A program made the position numbers and the translations under genes. The notes below the pieces were generated by a model. The model made no database searches. It was not told the origin of the DNA and was given only the letters and a program-made list of their open reading frames with translations. 64,000 nucleotides of DNA from SPJN01 sp965229935. GTDB taxonomy: Bacteria > Pseudomonadota > Alphaproteobacteria > SPJN01. The first letter of the stretch is position 1. Each line of letters opens with the position of its first letter. This document shows positions 43,524 through 51,852 of the stretch, piece by piece. The DNA lies in contig CBDDKB010000002.1 of the NCBI GenBank assembly GCA_965229935.1, positions 186,001-250,000 of the forward strand, in the 5' to 3' direction.

Positions 43524-43627
43524 ACTTTTGCCTCAAGAGTTTGTCGTTATGATTTGTGCGATAGGTGCAATCATATAGTCTGTGGGTCATTCCACCATCC
43601 GTGTCAATGAGGGGAGCTTCCAAAACC

Positions 43628-44710
43628 GTGACGCGCGCCAATAATCTGATCAGTTTTGCCGGTGGCGGGTCCGCCGGGCATGTGACGCCGAATCTGCCCC
43701 TGATTGAACAATTGCAGGCCGAAGGCTGGGCCGTGCTTTATTACGGCACGCCCAAGGGGATTGAACGTGGGATTATCGAGGGCGCGTCCATTCCCTATCA
43801 GCCGATCCCCAGCGGTAAGCTGCGCCGCTATTTCAGTTGGCAAAATTTCCTCGATCCTTTTGTGATTGGCTGGGGTGTTTTGCGCGCAACGGTTAACATG
43901 TTTGCCAAACGGCCCCGCCTGCTTTTTTCAAAGGGCGGTTTTGCGGCGGTGCCCCCCGTGATCGGGGCGTGGTTGGCACGGGTGCCGATTATCATTCATG
44001 AAAGCGACAGGACGCCGGGATTGGCCAATCGAATTTGTGGCCGTTTCGCTGCTAAAATTTGCGTCAGCTATGCAGATTCGCCCCTGCTTGCGGACCCGCG
44101 CGCTGCCCTGACAGGGGCGCCCGTGCGCGAAAGCCTATTTCATGGCGCGCGGGATAAGGCGTTGGCTTTAACAGGATTTGATGGTGCGCGGCCTATCCTG
44201 CTTTGTTTTGGCGGCTCGCTAGGGGCAAAGGCGATCAATGCCGCCCTGCGCGCCGGGCTTGATGATCTGAGCAAGACTTATGATGTGGTGCATGTGACGG
44301 GGGCGGGTAATCTTGATCCGTCACTTGAAGGCAAGGCCCATTATTGGCAGGCGGAATTTGTGCGTGAGGAGTTTGCCGATCTGCTCGCCGCTGCTGATCT
44401 GGCGGTCAGTCGCGCAGGTGCAAACGCCATTGCGGAGCTTGTGGCTCTGACCATTCCGAACCTGTTGATCCCGCTTCCCCTGTCGCAAAGCCGTGGTGAC
44501 CAGATTGAAAATGCAGCCCTAGCGCGCGCGGATGGTTTGTCAGCGGTTTTGCCTGAGGAAGAGCTGACGGCGCAAAGCCTGTTGGAAGCTGTCGCTGATC
44601 TGGAAAGTAAGAAAGATCAATATCGGCAGGCCATGGCGGGGCGGTCCTGTGATCGCGGTGGCGCAAAGGTGCTAGACATTATCCGGGATGTTGCCGGCCC
44701 ACAGGCTTAG
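43628..44710 (+). CDS. murG: MurG-like UDP-GlcNAc glycosyltransferase of Firmicutes type
   Basis: A 360-residue GT-B glycosyltransferase. It has FAGGGSAGHVTPNLPLIEQL, SGKLRRYFSWQNFLDP, RLLFSKGGFAAVPPVI, IIIHESDRTPGLANRI, CFGGSLGAKAINAALR and AVSRAGANAIAELVAL followed by LSQSRGDQIENA. MurG adds GlcNAc to lipid I. The S-R-G-D-Q loop and GKLRRYF segment are those of the MurG type I know from Bacillus cereus and Clostridia, not the proteobacterial form. It is far from any cell-division cluster. I start at the GTG at 43628 because GGGGAG lies 11 bases upstream; the ATG at 43607 is an alternative. Confidence 0.85.
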   Translation: MTRANNLISFAGGGSAGHVTPNLPLIEQLQAEGWAVLYYGTPKGIERGIIEGASIPYQPIPSGKLRRYFSWQNFLDPFVIGWGVLRATVNMFAKRPRLLFSKGGFAAVPPVIGAWLARVPIIIHESDRTPGLANRICGRFAAKICVSYADSPLLADPRAALTGAPVRESLFHGARDKALALTGFDGARPILLCFGGSLGAKAINAALRAGLDDLSKTYDVVHVTGAGNLDPSLEGKAHYWQAEFVREEFADLLAAADLAVSRAGANAIAELVALTIPNLLIPLPLSQSRGDQIENAALARADGLSAVLPEEELTAQSLLEAVADLESKKDQYRQAMAGRSCDRGGAKVLDIIRDVAGPQA

Positions 44711-45521
44711 TCGCCTGCGTGGCATCTGGCAGGTTGCGTAGCCAGTCCAGTTGATCGCGCAAATCAACGGTCTTACCGATAATGACCAGCGCTGGCGGCT
44801 TGATTTCATGTGTCAGCGCAGTTTGTGAGCAGGCTTGTAGGGTCGTTGTCACGACCTTTTGGTCTGCCGTTGTTGCCTGCGCAATCAGCGCAACAGATTC
44901 TAATGGATCGCGCCCACCATTAATCAGCCGTTCTGTGATCAGGCCCAAATGGCGCATCGCCATATAAAGCACGATGACCGGGGCTGTTTTGGCAATCGCC
45001 TCCCAATCCACGCTATCGGGCACATCGCCTGCCGCGCTGTGGCCTGTGACGAATGTAACCGCGTGATTGGCATCGCGGTGGGTCACAGGAATGCCAGCAT
45101 AGGCAGGGCCTGCAATGCCTGCAGTGACGCCGGGCACAAGGCGGAAGGGGATGTTCGCCTCAACAAGCGCCAAGGCCTCCTCCCCGCCGCGACCAAAGAC
45201 AAAGGGGTCACCCCCCTTTAACCGCAATACACGTTTGCCAAGCTTGGCCTGTTCCACCAATTTTGCGGAAATGTCGGGCTGTTTGAGTGATGGCTTGCCG
45301 CCGCGTTTGCCCGCATAGATCAGTTCGACGTCAGGGCGTGCCGCGTTCAGGATTGTTTCGGACACAAGCGCATCATAGATGATGACATCTGCGCTTTTAA
45401 GGCCTGCCAAGGCAAGCAGGGTCAATAGACCGGGGTCTCCGGGCCCAGCGCCTGTCAGCCAAACCCATCCGGGCTCTATCTGCGGCAGGTTAAATCCAAA
45501 ACTGTCTTGTGTGCTGGTCAT
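44679..45521 (-). CDS. cobA: Uroporphyrinogen-III C-methyltransferase
   Basis: A 280-residue SUMT enzyme: GAGPGDPGLLTLLALAGLK, YAGKRGGKPSLKQPDI, LKGGDPFVFGRGGEE and TAGIAGPAYAGIPVTHRD are the family signature. It methylates uroporphyrinogen III to precorrin-2, the branch point to siroheme and B12. I use the ATG at 45521; an in-frame ATG at 45536 overlaps cbiX. Its 3' end overlaps the convergent murG-like gene by 32 bases. Here it probably serves the sulfite reductase and B12 synthesis. Confidence 0.95.
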   Translation of the reverse strand: MTSTQDSFGFNLPQIEPGWVWLTGAGPGDPGLLTLLALAGLKSADVIIYDALVSETILNAARPDVELIYAGKRGGKPSLKQPDISAKLVEQAKLGKRVLRLKGGDPFVFGRGGEEALALVEANIPFRLVPGVTAGIAGPAYAGIPVTHRDANHAVTFVTGHSAAGDVPDSVDWEAIAKTAPVIVLYMAMRHLGLITERLINGGRDPLESVALIAQATTADQKVVTTTLQACSQTALTHEIKPPALVIIGKTVDLRDQLDWLRNLPDATQATKPVGRQHPG

Positions 45522-45525
45522 GGGC

Positions 45526-46254
45526 CTAACAATCATGCGCCATACTGATCTGCAAGTCCCTAATCTGTTGCGCGACCCTTTGGGCCATTTGTGGGATTTG
45601 GGTCAGGGGCGGTAATATCATTGCGGGCGCAGCGCGATCCGTAATGTGCGCAGCAATCTGATCCCACAATTTACCGGGAAAAAGCAGGGTTGGCAGAACC
45701 AATAGGGGGCCATCGGGGAGGGACGTCAAAACATCTTCCCATTTTTGATCTGTGGCCCCGACATAGCCGACCTGAACGGCCAGTCCCGTTGCCGCTGTTA
45801 ACATGGCGGCAAGCCGTTGTGCCTGTTCCTTAAAGGCGGGGCCGTGGCTATCGCGCGCTACCAAGAAAAGCGTTGGCTTTGTAGGCAGTTCCTTCGCCAA
45901 TTCCAAAGCAAGCGGGGTCATGATTTCGCACAAAAAATTTGGGTCACCCAAAGGTGGCGCAACATCCACATGCCCGGCAAAGCCTGTTAGGGCGTTAGGA
46001 ATGTCTTGGGTTACATGGCTTGCAGGGGTCAGCATTAGGGGCTGTACGGAAAGAGTGTCGATGCCCTGTGCCGCTAAGTCCGCTAACACCTTCTCGATAG
46101 GCGGGTTGCAATAATCCAACCATCCTAACTTGACGGGCTGACCCAAAGTCCGCGCAACTTGATCGGCAAATTCACGCCCCGCCGCCGCTGTGGCTTGGTG
46201 GCGGCTGCCGTGACCGATTAAAACTGCGGTTGGGGTGGAGGTTTGCCTAGTCAT
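45526..46254 (-). CDS. Sirohydrochlorin chelatase family protein (CbiX/SirB)
   Basis: A 242-residue protein with two CbiX-like halves. It has LIGHGSRHQATAAAGREFAD, VQPLMLTPASHVTQDIP with the conserved metal-site His, and VLPTLLFPGKLWDQI in the second half. Family members insert iron or cobalt into sirohydrochlorin. It is immediately upstream of cobA in the same operon, so a role in siroheme synthesis is likely. Confidence 0.9.
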   Translation of the reverse strand: MTRQTSTPTAVLIGHGSRHQATAAAGREFADQVARTLGQPVKLGWLDYCNPPIEKVLADLAAQGIDTLSVQPLMLTPASHVTQDIPNALTGFAGHVDVAPPLGDPNFLCEIMTPLALELAKELPTKPTLFLVARDSHGPAFKEQAQRLAAMLTAATGLAVQVGYVGATDQKWEDVLTSLPDGPLLVLPTLLFPGKLWDQIAAHITDRAAPAMILPPLTQIPQMAQRVAQQIRDLQISMAHDC

Positions 46255-46380
46255 TCATTTTGCCTATCGAATAAACCTGATTGCCGCAAGTCTGTGCGCG
46301 CTGCACAAAAAACCAGCATTTGTCCGCTGTTCAGGGCTGTAGAAGTCCAAAAACGCCGCGATTTCCCTATGATACTAAAT

Positions 46381-46396
46381 TGGCACGGCTTTTGCA
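46381..46396 (+). promoter_or_regulatory. Sigma-54 (RpoN) promoter
   Basis: TGGCACG-GCTT-TTGCA matches the sigma-54 consensus TGGCACG-N4-TTGCA at every conserved position, with correct -24/-12 spacing. Transcription should start near 46406 and run into the structured leader and the TrpD2-like gene. An enhancer-binding protein such as NtrC would be required; no obvious tandem enhancer site was recognised in the 126 bp upstream. Confidence 0.85.
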
Positions 46397-46416
46397 TAGT
46401 ATAGGGCGCGAGGCCG

Positions 46417-46511
46417 ACGTGCCGGACAGATTGACCGAACCCCGTGTGTGGTTTTGAAGGGGTTAACGATAGTGAGGGATCGTGGTCTGATCGTCCGGCA
46501 CGTTTTCTTTT
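46417..46511 (+). ncRNA. Branched leader RNA ending in a terminator-like stem (candidate attenuator)
   Basis: An 11-bp perfect stem (46417-46427 with 46493-46503) closes 65 bases that themselves form a GACC/GGTC extension and two hairpins: AACCCC/GGGGTT (46439-46444 with 46459-46464) and ACGAT/ATCGT (46466-46470 with 46479-46483). The 3' arm runs straight into TTTTCTTTT. This is a three-way junction whose closing stem doubles as an intrinsic terminator, the layout of a riboswitch or antitermination leader. The third hairpin can present an A-x-x-G-x-x loop, as in ANTAR-protein targets of nitrate genes. I recognise no named family. Confidence 0.55.
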
Positions 46512-46572
46512 GGGCAGTCTTTATGTGCCTGCTGTGCTTGTTCAGCGATGATTCTTCAGTTACCACCGCATT

Positions 46573-47589
46573 ATGACACGATTTGACCACGACTATGACG
46601 CGGATGACCCGCATCCATTTTCAGCCTATTTGGCTGCGCTGGGACGTGGGCCGGGTCGGTCGCGTTCCTTAACCGGGGATGAGGCTTTTGAGGCCATGTC
46701 GATGGTGTTGGATGGACGCGCAGACCCGATTCAGGTCGGTGCCTTTTTGTTGTTGCTGCGCTATCGCCACGAAAACCCTGAAGAAGTTGCCGGATTGGCT
46801 GAGGCTGTGCGCCAACATGAAGGTTTGCCGCGACTGGTCAGCGGCGGCGACACATATGCTGACCTTGATTGGCCAAGCTATGCGGCGGGCAGGTCACGCG
46901 GCGCGCCCTGGTTTTTGCTGTCTGCCTTGTTGCTGGCACAAAACGGTGTGCGTGTGGCGATGCATGGCTATAACTCCCACCTGACAAACGGCACCTTGAC
47001 GGAACAATGTCTTGCCGCTTTGGGACTGCCTGTTGCTACGACGATTGATGAGGCAAAGTCACAAATCGCGGACCGCAACTTCGCTTATCTGCCGCTGCGG
47101 TATCTGTCGCCTGTAACGCAAAGTCTGGTTGGGTTGCGTCCTATGCTGGGGCTGCGCACGGCGGTGAATACGGTTGTGAGAACGTTAAACCCGCTGAATG
47201 CACCAGCGAGTTTTGTCGGTATCTTCCATCCACCCTATCTTGATGTGCAATTAGGTGCCGCCCGCCTTTTGGGGACAGCGCGCATCGGTGTGATCAAGGG
47301 CGGCGGTGGGGAGGCTGAACGCACACCGTTCAAGCCTGTTCTGCTGTCATTAAATGACACGCAGGAAAACTGGTCACCCCTGCTTGATAAGGCGTTGGGC
47401 CCGAAGGTGGAGCCTGCAACGCTTGATCACCTATTGGCGGTGTGGCGCGCTGAAGCAGATGACGAGATTGGCCGTGCGGTCGTGATTGGTACAGCGGCAC
47501 AGGCGCTAGTGATTGCCGGTCGCGCCACCACCCAAACAGAGGCTGAGGCGCAAGCGGCATCTTATTGGGATGCGAGATCAAAAGCCTGA
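46573..47589 (+). CDS. TrpD2/YbiB-like protein (anthranilate phosphoribosyltransferase fold)
   Basis: A 338-residue protein with the TrpD fold: helical N-terminus (SLTGDEAFEAMSMVLDGRAD, then QVGAFLLLLRYRHE), and a glycosyltransferase 3 core with RTAVNTVVRTLNPLNAP. The PRPP-binding loop of true TrpD is altered (AGRSRGAPWFLLSALLLAQ). It therefore resembles the TrpD2/YbiB group, nucleic-acid-binding proteins without proven transferase activity. It has a 167-base structured leader behind a sigma-54 promoter and no clear Shine-Dalgarno. Its 3' end overlaps the nitroreductase gene by 12 bases. Confidence 0.82.
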   Translation: MTRFDHDYDADDPHPFSAYLAALGRGPGRSRSLTGDEAFEAMSMVLDGRADPIQVGAFLLLLRYRHENPEEVAGLAEAVRQHEGLPRLVSGGDTYADLDWPSYAAGRSRGAPWFLLSALLLAQNGVRVAMHGYNSHLTNGTLTEQCLAALGLPVATTIDEAKSQIADRNFAYLPLRYLSPVTQSLVGLRPMLGLRTAVNTVVRTLNPLNAPASFVGIFHPPYLDVQLGAARLLGTARIGVIKGGGGEAERTPFKPVLLSLNDTQENWSPLLDKALGPKVEPATLDHLLAVWRAEADDEIGRAVVIGTAAQALVIAGRATTQTEAEAQAASYWDARSKA

Positions 47590-48249
47590 GAAGCTGGCCC
47601 ATTCATCCATCGGCGCACGCGGGCTATCTAGGCTGTTGACCACAGCATCGTCGTCGCGATAGCCGATCCCCATGGCGCAGAACACGATGCGGTCTTCGGG
47701 AATGTCAAACATCTCCCGAATGGTGCCTTGCCATATTGCCCACGCTTCCTGCGGACAGGTATCAAGGCCATGTTCACGGGCAAGCAACATGATGGACTGA
47801 ATGAACATCCCCAAGTCTGACCATTGACCTTCGCACATCTGCCGATCAATCGAAAAGATGAAGGCGTTGGGCGCACCAAAAAAGCGGAAATTATTGGCGA
47901 ACCACATCAGGCGCGCTGCCTTATCCTCGCGCGGAATGCCCAACGTGGCATACATACGCTCACCAATATCGAACCGGCGGGCCTTGTAAGGGTCCTTCAG
48001 CTTGCGCGGATAAATGTCATATTCGGCGCCTTGCCCCATCGGGTTCTCTGGCAATTGTTCGGCAACCTTATCGACAAGTTGTTTAACGCCATCAGGGCCA
48101 AGAACATGAACATGCCATGGTTGCAAATTCCCACCCGATGCGGTGCGTGATGCGGTTTCCAGAATAGCGGTTAGGACATCTTTGCTGATCGGGTCTGATT
48201 TAAAGGCGCGAATTGTTTTCCGGCTTTTCAAAGCCTCTGACACTTTCAT
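47578..48249 (-). CDS. Nitroreductase family protein
   Basis: A 223-residue FMN-dependent oxidoreductase. The N-terminal SRKTIRAFKSDPISKDVL and ASGGNLQPWHVHVLG bind FMN; FIQSIMLLAREHGLDTCPQE and the C-terminal IGYRDDDAVVN are also typical. These dimers reduce nitroaromatics, quinones or enones with NAD(P)H. The physiological substrate is unknown. It lies 51 bases downstream of mobA in the same direction. Confidence 0.92.
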   Translation of the reverse strand: MKVSEALKSRKTIRAFKSDPISKDVLTAILETASRTASGGNLQPWHVHVLGPDGVKQLVDKVAEQLPENPMGQGAEYDIYPRKLKDPYKARRFDIGERMYATLGIPREDKAARLMWFANNFRFFGAPNAFIFSIDRQMCEGQWSDLGMFIQSIMLLAREHGLDTCPQEAWAIWQGTIREMFDIPEDRIVFCAMGIGYRDDDAVVNSLDSPRAPMDEWASFSGF

Positions 48250-48300
48250 AATTGTTCCCTTGTTGATGCTTTTGATTGTGTGAATTTCTGTGCGTCGTTC

Positions 48301-48903
48301 TTACAATAAACTCTCAGCCTTGGCGAGGTCGTCAGGCGTGTTGATATTGAAAAAGGGATCAGGCGTCTCGTCGCCGAAATCCACCCGGACGGCGCCAATC
48401 TGATCGACGAAACGCATAAAGCTGTAATGACCCGATTCAAGCTGTTCTTCCAAAGGGTCCAACAATTGCGGACGCCACAGGCCAATTGTCGGATGATCTT
48501 TATTATGACTGCGGGCAATGGCCGCCGCCGCCTCTGTCTGGGTTAGGGCCTGCAACAGAATGGAAACCAAATTGTCTGGCAAAAAGGGTGTGTCGGTTGG
48601 CACAGTTAAAAGAAGCGCTGGGGAGGGTAGGGCGCTTAGTCCTGCGAATAGCCCCTCAAGCGGGCCGCGCCGTTCATCTGACAGGTCGCTTAACATGGGT
48701 AGACCAAAATCGGATAGGGCAGGTTCATTCCCATTGATTGCCAGTAAATCAACCTGCGGTAATATTCTGTCAATCACATGACGGATCAAAAATTTTCCGT
48801 TAAGCTGGCGCAATGGTTTTGAAGGTGCACCTTTGTCAGCCGCTTGTCTGCCAAGGCGTTTGCCTTCTCCACCTGCGATGACAATTCCGTGAATGGGCTG
48901 CAT
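48301..48903 (-). CDS. mobA: Molybdenum cofactor guanylyltransferase
   Basis: A 200-residue nucleotidyltransferase-like protein with IAGGEGKRLGRQAADKGAPS (nucleotide and metal binding), KPLRQLNG, and LLTVPTDTPFLPDNL, as in MobA. It attaches GMP to Mo-molybdopterin to make the bis-MGD cofactor of DMSO-reductase-family enzymes. The first motif carries E where most have G-x-S, so the loop is slightly unusual. It is divergent from the tungstate transporter operon, a sensible metal/cofactor pairing. Confidence 0.9.
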   Translation of the reverse strand: MQPIHGIVIAGGEGKRLGRQAADKGAPSKPLRQLNGKFLIRHVIDRILPQVDLLAINGNEPALSDFGLPMLSDLSDERRGPLEGLFAGLSALPSPALLLTVPTDTPFLPDNLVSILLQALTQTEAAAAIARSHNKDHPTIGLWRPQLLDPLEEQLESGHYSFMRFVDQIGAVRVDFGDETPDPFFNINTPDDLAKAESLL

Positions 48904-48942
48904 TTGCTTGCCTCTTTACCGCCGTTTGAGTAGGCAGAGTCT

Positions 48943-49644
48943 ATGAACTCGTTCCTTGATGCAAGTCTTGATGCATTCCTGTTGCTCCTTTCGGGGGACG
49001 GACAGGTGTGGGCGATTGTCGGCCGGTCGCTGTTGATTTCACTTGTCAGTGTCGTGTTGGGTGCCTTGATCGGTGTGCCGTTCGGAACCTTGCTGGCGCT
49101 TAAGCAATTTCGCGGACGCGATTTCCTGTCCACATTGACCAATGGGTTTATGGGGCTGCCGCCTGTTGTGATCGGTCTTGGTGTATTTCTGCTGTTGGCG
49201 CGCAATGGCCCATTAGGCGTGCTTGATCTGCTTTATACCAAGCAGGCGATGATCATCGCGCAAGTGATTTTGGTCACCCCGATAATTGCTGCCTATACAC
49301 GCGATGTCATGATCACGCAGTCCGCCCGCTTTGGCATGTTGTTGCGCGCCTATCATGTGCCGCGTCTTGCGGGTGTCGTCACCTTGATGAAAGAAGGGCG
49401 GCGCGGCATTATCGGCGGGCTTTTGGCTGGCTTTGGTCGCGCAAGCGCCGAGGTTGGCGCGGTTATGATCGTTGGCGGTAATATTGAAGCCTATACTCGG
49501 GTTATGACGACCGCCATCACGCTTGAAACCGCAAAGGGTAATCTGGCGCTGGCTTTGGGGTTGGGCTTTGTTTTGATCGCCATGACGGTGATCGTCAGCG
49601 CCTTGCTAAGTGGTCTGACGCGAGAGCGGGGGGCTAAGTCATGA
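48943..49644 (+). CDS. tupB: Tungstate ABC transporter permease
   Basis: A 233-residue inner-membrane permease with about five to six membrane segments and the GLPPVVIGLGVFLLLARNGP motif and EVGAVMIVGGNIEAYTRVMT region typical of TupB. It forms the channel of the TupABC importer. Its stop codon overlaps the tupC start (ATGA). Confidence 0.92.
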   Translation: MNSFLDASLDAFLLLLSGDGQVWAIVGRSLLISLVSVVLGALIGVPFGTLLALKQFRGRDFLSTLTNGFMGLPPVVIGLGVFLLLARNGPLGVLDLLYTKQAMIIAQVILVTPIIAAYTRDVMITQSARFGMLLRAYHVPRLAGVVTLMKEGRRGIIGGLLAGFGRASAEVGAVMIVGGNIEAYTRVMTTAITLETAKGNLALALGLGFVLIAMTVIVSALLSGLTRERGAKS

Positions 49645-50321
49645 TCCGCTTTGATGGTGTTACCTATGCAGGGGTTGGCCCCTATGACGTGGCGCTAGAC
49701 CCTTCTGCCCTTACAGTGATCATCGGGCCCAATGGCTCGGGGAAGAGCCTTCTGCTGAAATTGCTGCATGGGTTGGTTAAACCGTTGGCGGGCACGATAG
49801 CGCGTGATGATGGCGACCCAAGCCTGTCGGAACAAAGCTTTGTTGCCCATGAGCTGGGCTTTCTTGAACGGTCTGTGCGGGACAATCTGGTTTGGCTGAT
49901 GCGCGTGCATGGCATGAGCAAGCCTGACGCAATAAGTCACGCAAATGGGCTTTTAGCGGGTGCTGGGCTTGACCATTTGGCTGATCGTCCGGCGCTTACC
50001 TTATCTGCGGGGGAGCAGGCGATACTTGGCCTTGCCCGTGGATTGGTGATGCAGCCCCGCCTTGTACTGCTTGACGAGCCGACAGCCCATCTTGACCCCC
50101 GTGCCACAAAAAGTGTTGAGGAAGTTATCTCAGACATGCGCAAGCGTGGGCTTGGCATTTTGATGACGACCCATGATTTTGGGCAGGCGCGCCGACTGGC
50201 TGAACAGGTTGTGATTATGGTTGACGGCAAGGTGGTTGAGGCTGGCCCTGCCGCTGAGGTGCTGACCAATCCCAAATCACAGGAGGCAGCAGCCTTCCTC
50301 GCCGGGGAGCTTGTGTCGTGA
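49641..50321 (+). CDS. tupC: Tungstate ABC transporter ATP-binding protein
   Basis: A 226-residue ABC ATPase: Walker A GPNGSGKSLLLKLL, signature LSAGEQAILGLARGL (LSAGE, slightly off LSGGQ as in other TupC), Walker B LVLLDEPTAHLD and the switch His in TTHDFGQARRLAEQ. It powers TupB. It overlaps both neighbours by 4 bases, showing a tightly coupled operon. Confidence 0.93.
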   Translation: MIRFDGVTYAGVGPYDVALDPSALTVIIGPNGSGKSLLLKLLHGLVKPLAGTIARDDGDPSLSEQSFVAHELGFLERSVRDNLVWLMRVHGMSKPDAISHANGLLAGAGLDHLADRPALTLSAGEQAILGLARGLVMQPRLVLLDEPTAHLDPRATKSVEEVISDMRKRGLGILMTTHDFGQARRLAEQVVIMVDGKVVEAGPAAEVLTNPKSQEAAAFLAGELVS

Positions 50322-51106
50322 GGCGATGGCAGCTCATCCTTGCGGTGATATTATGTTGTTTTAGCTTGCCCGCTTTTGCTGCACCCCTGACAGTAATCAT
50401 GACTACTTCGATGGAAGCGTCAGGGCTTGGGCCCTATTTGCGCGCAGCCTATTTTGAAGATACGGGTGAGGAGGTGCGGGCCATTGTGACCGGATCCGGG
50501 CAGGCCTATGCAGCGGTGCGTCATGGAACAATTGATGTCATCATGACCCATGAACCTGACGGCGCGCAGAACCTGTATGACAGCGGATACACAACACGCC
50601 CGCGCCCCTTTATGGCAAACCATTTCATTCTAGTTGGACCTTTGGATGATCCGGCAACTGTTGCCGAAGCGTCTAGCCTTGAACAGGCATTTTCATTGAT
50701 GCGTGAACGCAAGGCACGGTTTGTTTCGCGCGGGGATTTGTCAGGCACTCACAAAGGTGAAGAGGCATTGTGGCAACGCACTGGCGCACTGCCAACCTAT
50801 ACCGATTATATCAAGGCGGGCATTGGCATGGCCGGGGCCTTGCGTATGGCAGACCAGCTTGGGGCCTATACCCTGACTGAGCCTGGCAGTTTCAGCACTG
50901 TCGGAGGTAACTTGGCGCTGCGGGTCGTTGTGGGTGATGATGAAAATGTTGAAAATCGGTATGAGATCAGCATGACAAAAGATGCGGATGCGCGAGGTGA
51001 GGCATTTGCTGACTGGTTGTTAAGCCCGTTGGGGCAGGCCCGCATCGCAGCATTCACAATCGGGGATACGCACCCCTATCGGCCTGTCAGGGCCCCTTTG
51101 CGATAG
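50318..51106 (+). CDS. tupA: Tungstate-binding periplasmic protein
   Basis: A 262-residue binding protein with a signal peptide (cleavage about residue 22 after AFA). The mature N-terminus VIMTTSMEASGLG, the LVGPLDDPATV stretch and FVSRGDLSGTHKGEEALW are TupA hallmarks that bind the oxyanion; they separate it from ModA and PstS. The start is GTG overlapping the tupC stop. The 3' end overlaps the convergent TusA-like gene by 20 bases. Confidence 0.94.
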   Translation: MRRWQLILAVILCCFSLPAFAAPLTVIMTTSMEASGLGPYLRAAYFEDTGEEVRAIVTGSGQAYAAVRHGTIDVIMTHEPDGAQNLYDSGYTTRPRPFMANHFILVGPLDDPATVAEASSLEQAFSLMRERKARFVSRGDLSGTHKGEEALWQRTGALPTYTDYIKAGIGMAGALRMADQLGAYTLTEPGSFSTVGGNLALRVVVGDDENVENRYEISMTKDADARGEAFADWLLSPLGQARIAAFTIGDTHPYRPVRAPLR

Positions 51107-51338
51107 TAAAGCAATAGCTGCCATCGTCCCGGTCCTCGCGACTTAGCATCGTGTGCCCCTGCTCCTCACAAAAATGGGTGAGGTCGAGGGGGGAGACAGG
51201 GTCTGTTGTTTCGATCAACAACACGTCACCGGCGGCGAGCGCGCGCATCGCCTTTTGCACCTTTAGCACGGGCAGGGGGCAGCGCAGACCGCGCGCGTCG
51301 ATTGATACCTTGATATTGTCGGTGTGTGGGGCAGTCAT
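51087..51338 (-). CDS. TusA/SirA-like sulfurtransferase
   Basis: An 83-residue protein with the DARGLRCPLPVLKVQKAM motif; C20 is the persulfide-carrying cysteine of the CPxP site. TusA-like proteins pass sulfur for tRNA thiolation, molybdenum cofactor or other uses. I start at the ATG at 51338, 10 bases after the DUF934 stop; a TTG start at 51374 would overlap that gene. It closes the sulfite reductase operon, which suggests a link between reduced sulfur and sulfur-carrier chemistry. Confidence 0.85.
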   Translation of the reverse strand: MTAPHTDNIKVSIDARGLRCPLPVLKVQKAMRALAAGDVLLIETTDPVSPLDLTHFCEEQGHTMLSREDRDDGSYCFTIAKGP

Positions 51339-51348
51339 GCCCCATTGT

Positions 51349-51852
51349 TTAACCGACCGCGTGGCGTTTCTCAATCACCGTTGTGCGACCAAGGCCCGGT
51401 TGTTGATAGGCCTCGGTAAAGGCGCCAATCGCCTCCGCAAAATGATCCGCGTCATAGTCCTTGCGCACGTCAAAGCTGGAAAAGCCTGTGCGCAACATAT
51501 AGTTCAACTGGTCGAATAGCACATCGCCAACAGCGCGAAGATCGCCTGTCCAGCCCAATTGTTCGCGCAGCAGACGGGCATGGGTAAAGCCGCGACCGTC
51601 TTTATATTGCGGAAATTCGACAGCAATCAGGTCAAGCTGCTCGAGATGGTCGGCAATAGCGCGCGTGTCATCGGCAGGGGCCAATAGGACACCAAGCGGT
51701 GCAGTGCGCCCGGTCAAGGATCCATCTTCGATTGCCGTCAAAAAGCGGGCAAGCGGCAGAATTTGCGCCTGTGCCTTGTCGAGCGGCGCATCATCGTCCA
51801 GCAGGGTGAAGCTGTCATCGACCAGCTTCTGGCCATCCTTATTCAGTATCAT
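51349..51852 (-). CDS. DUF934 domain protein (CysX-like, sulfite reductase operon)
   Basis: A 167-residue protein of the DUF934 family: GVLLAPADDTRAIADHLEQL, EFPQYKDGRGFTHARLLRE and VLFDQLNYMLRTGFSSFDV. It always accompanies cysI/cysH in alphaproteobacteria and beta-proteobacteria and is thought to help sulfite or APS reduction, but the mechanism is unknown. I start at the ATG at 51852 because AAGGAGG lies 7 bases upstream, inside the end of cysI; the genes overlap by 14 bases. Confidence 0.88.
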   Translation of the reverse strand: MILNKDGQKLVDDSFTLLDDDAPLDKAQAQILPLARFLTAIEDGSLTGRTAPLGVLLAPADDTRAIADHLEQLDLIAVEFPQYKDGRGFTHARLLREQLGWTGDLRAVGDVLFDQLNYMLRTGFSSFDVRKDYDADHFAEAIGAFTEAYQQPGLGRTTVIEKRHAVG

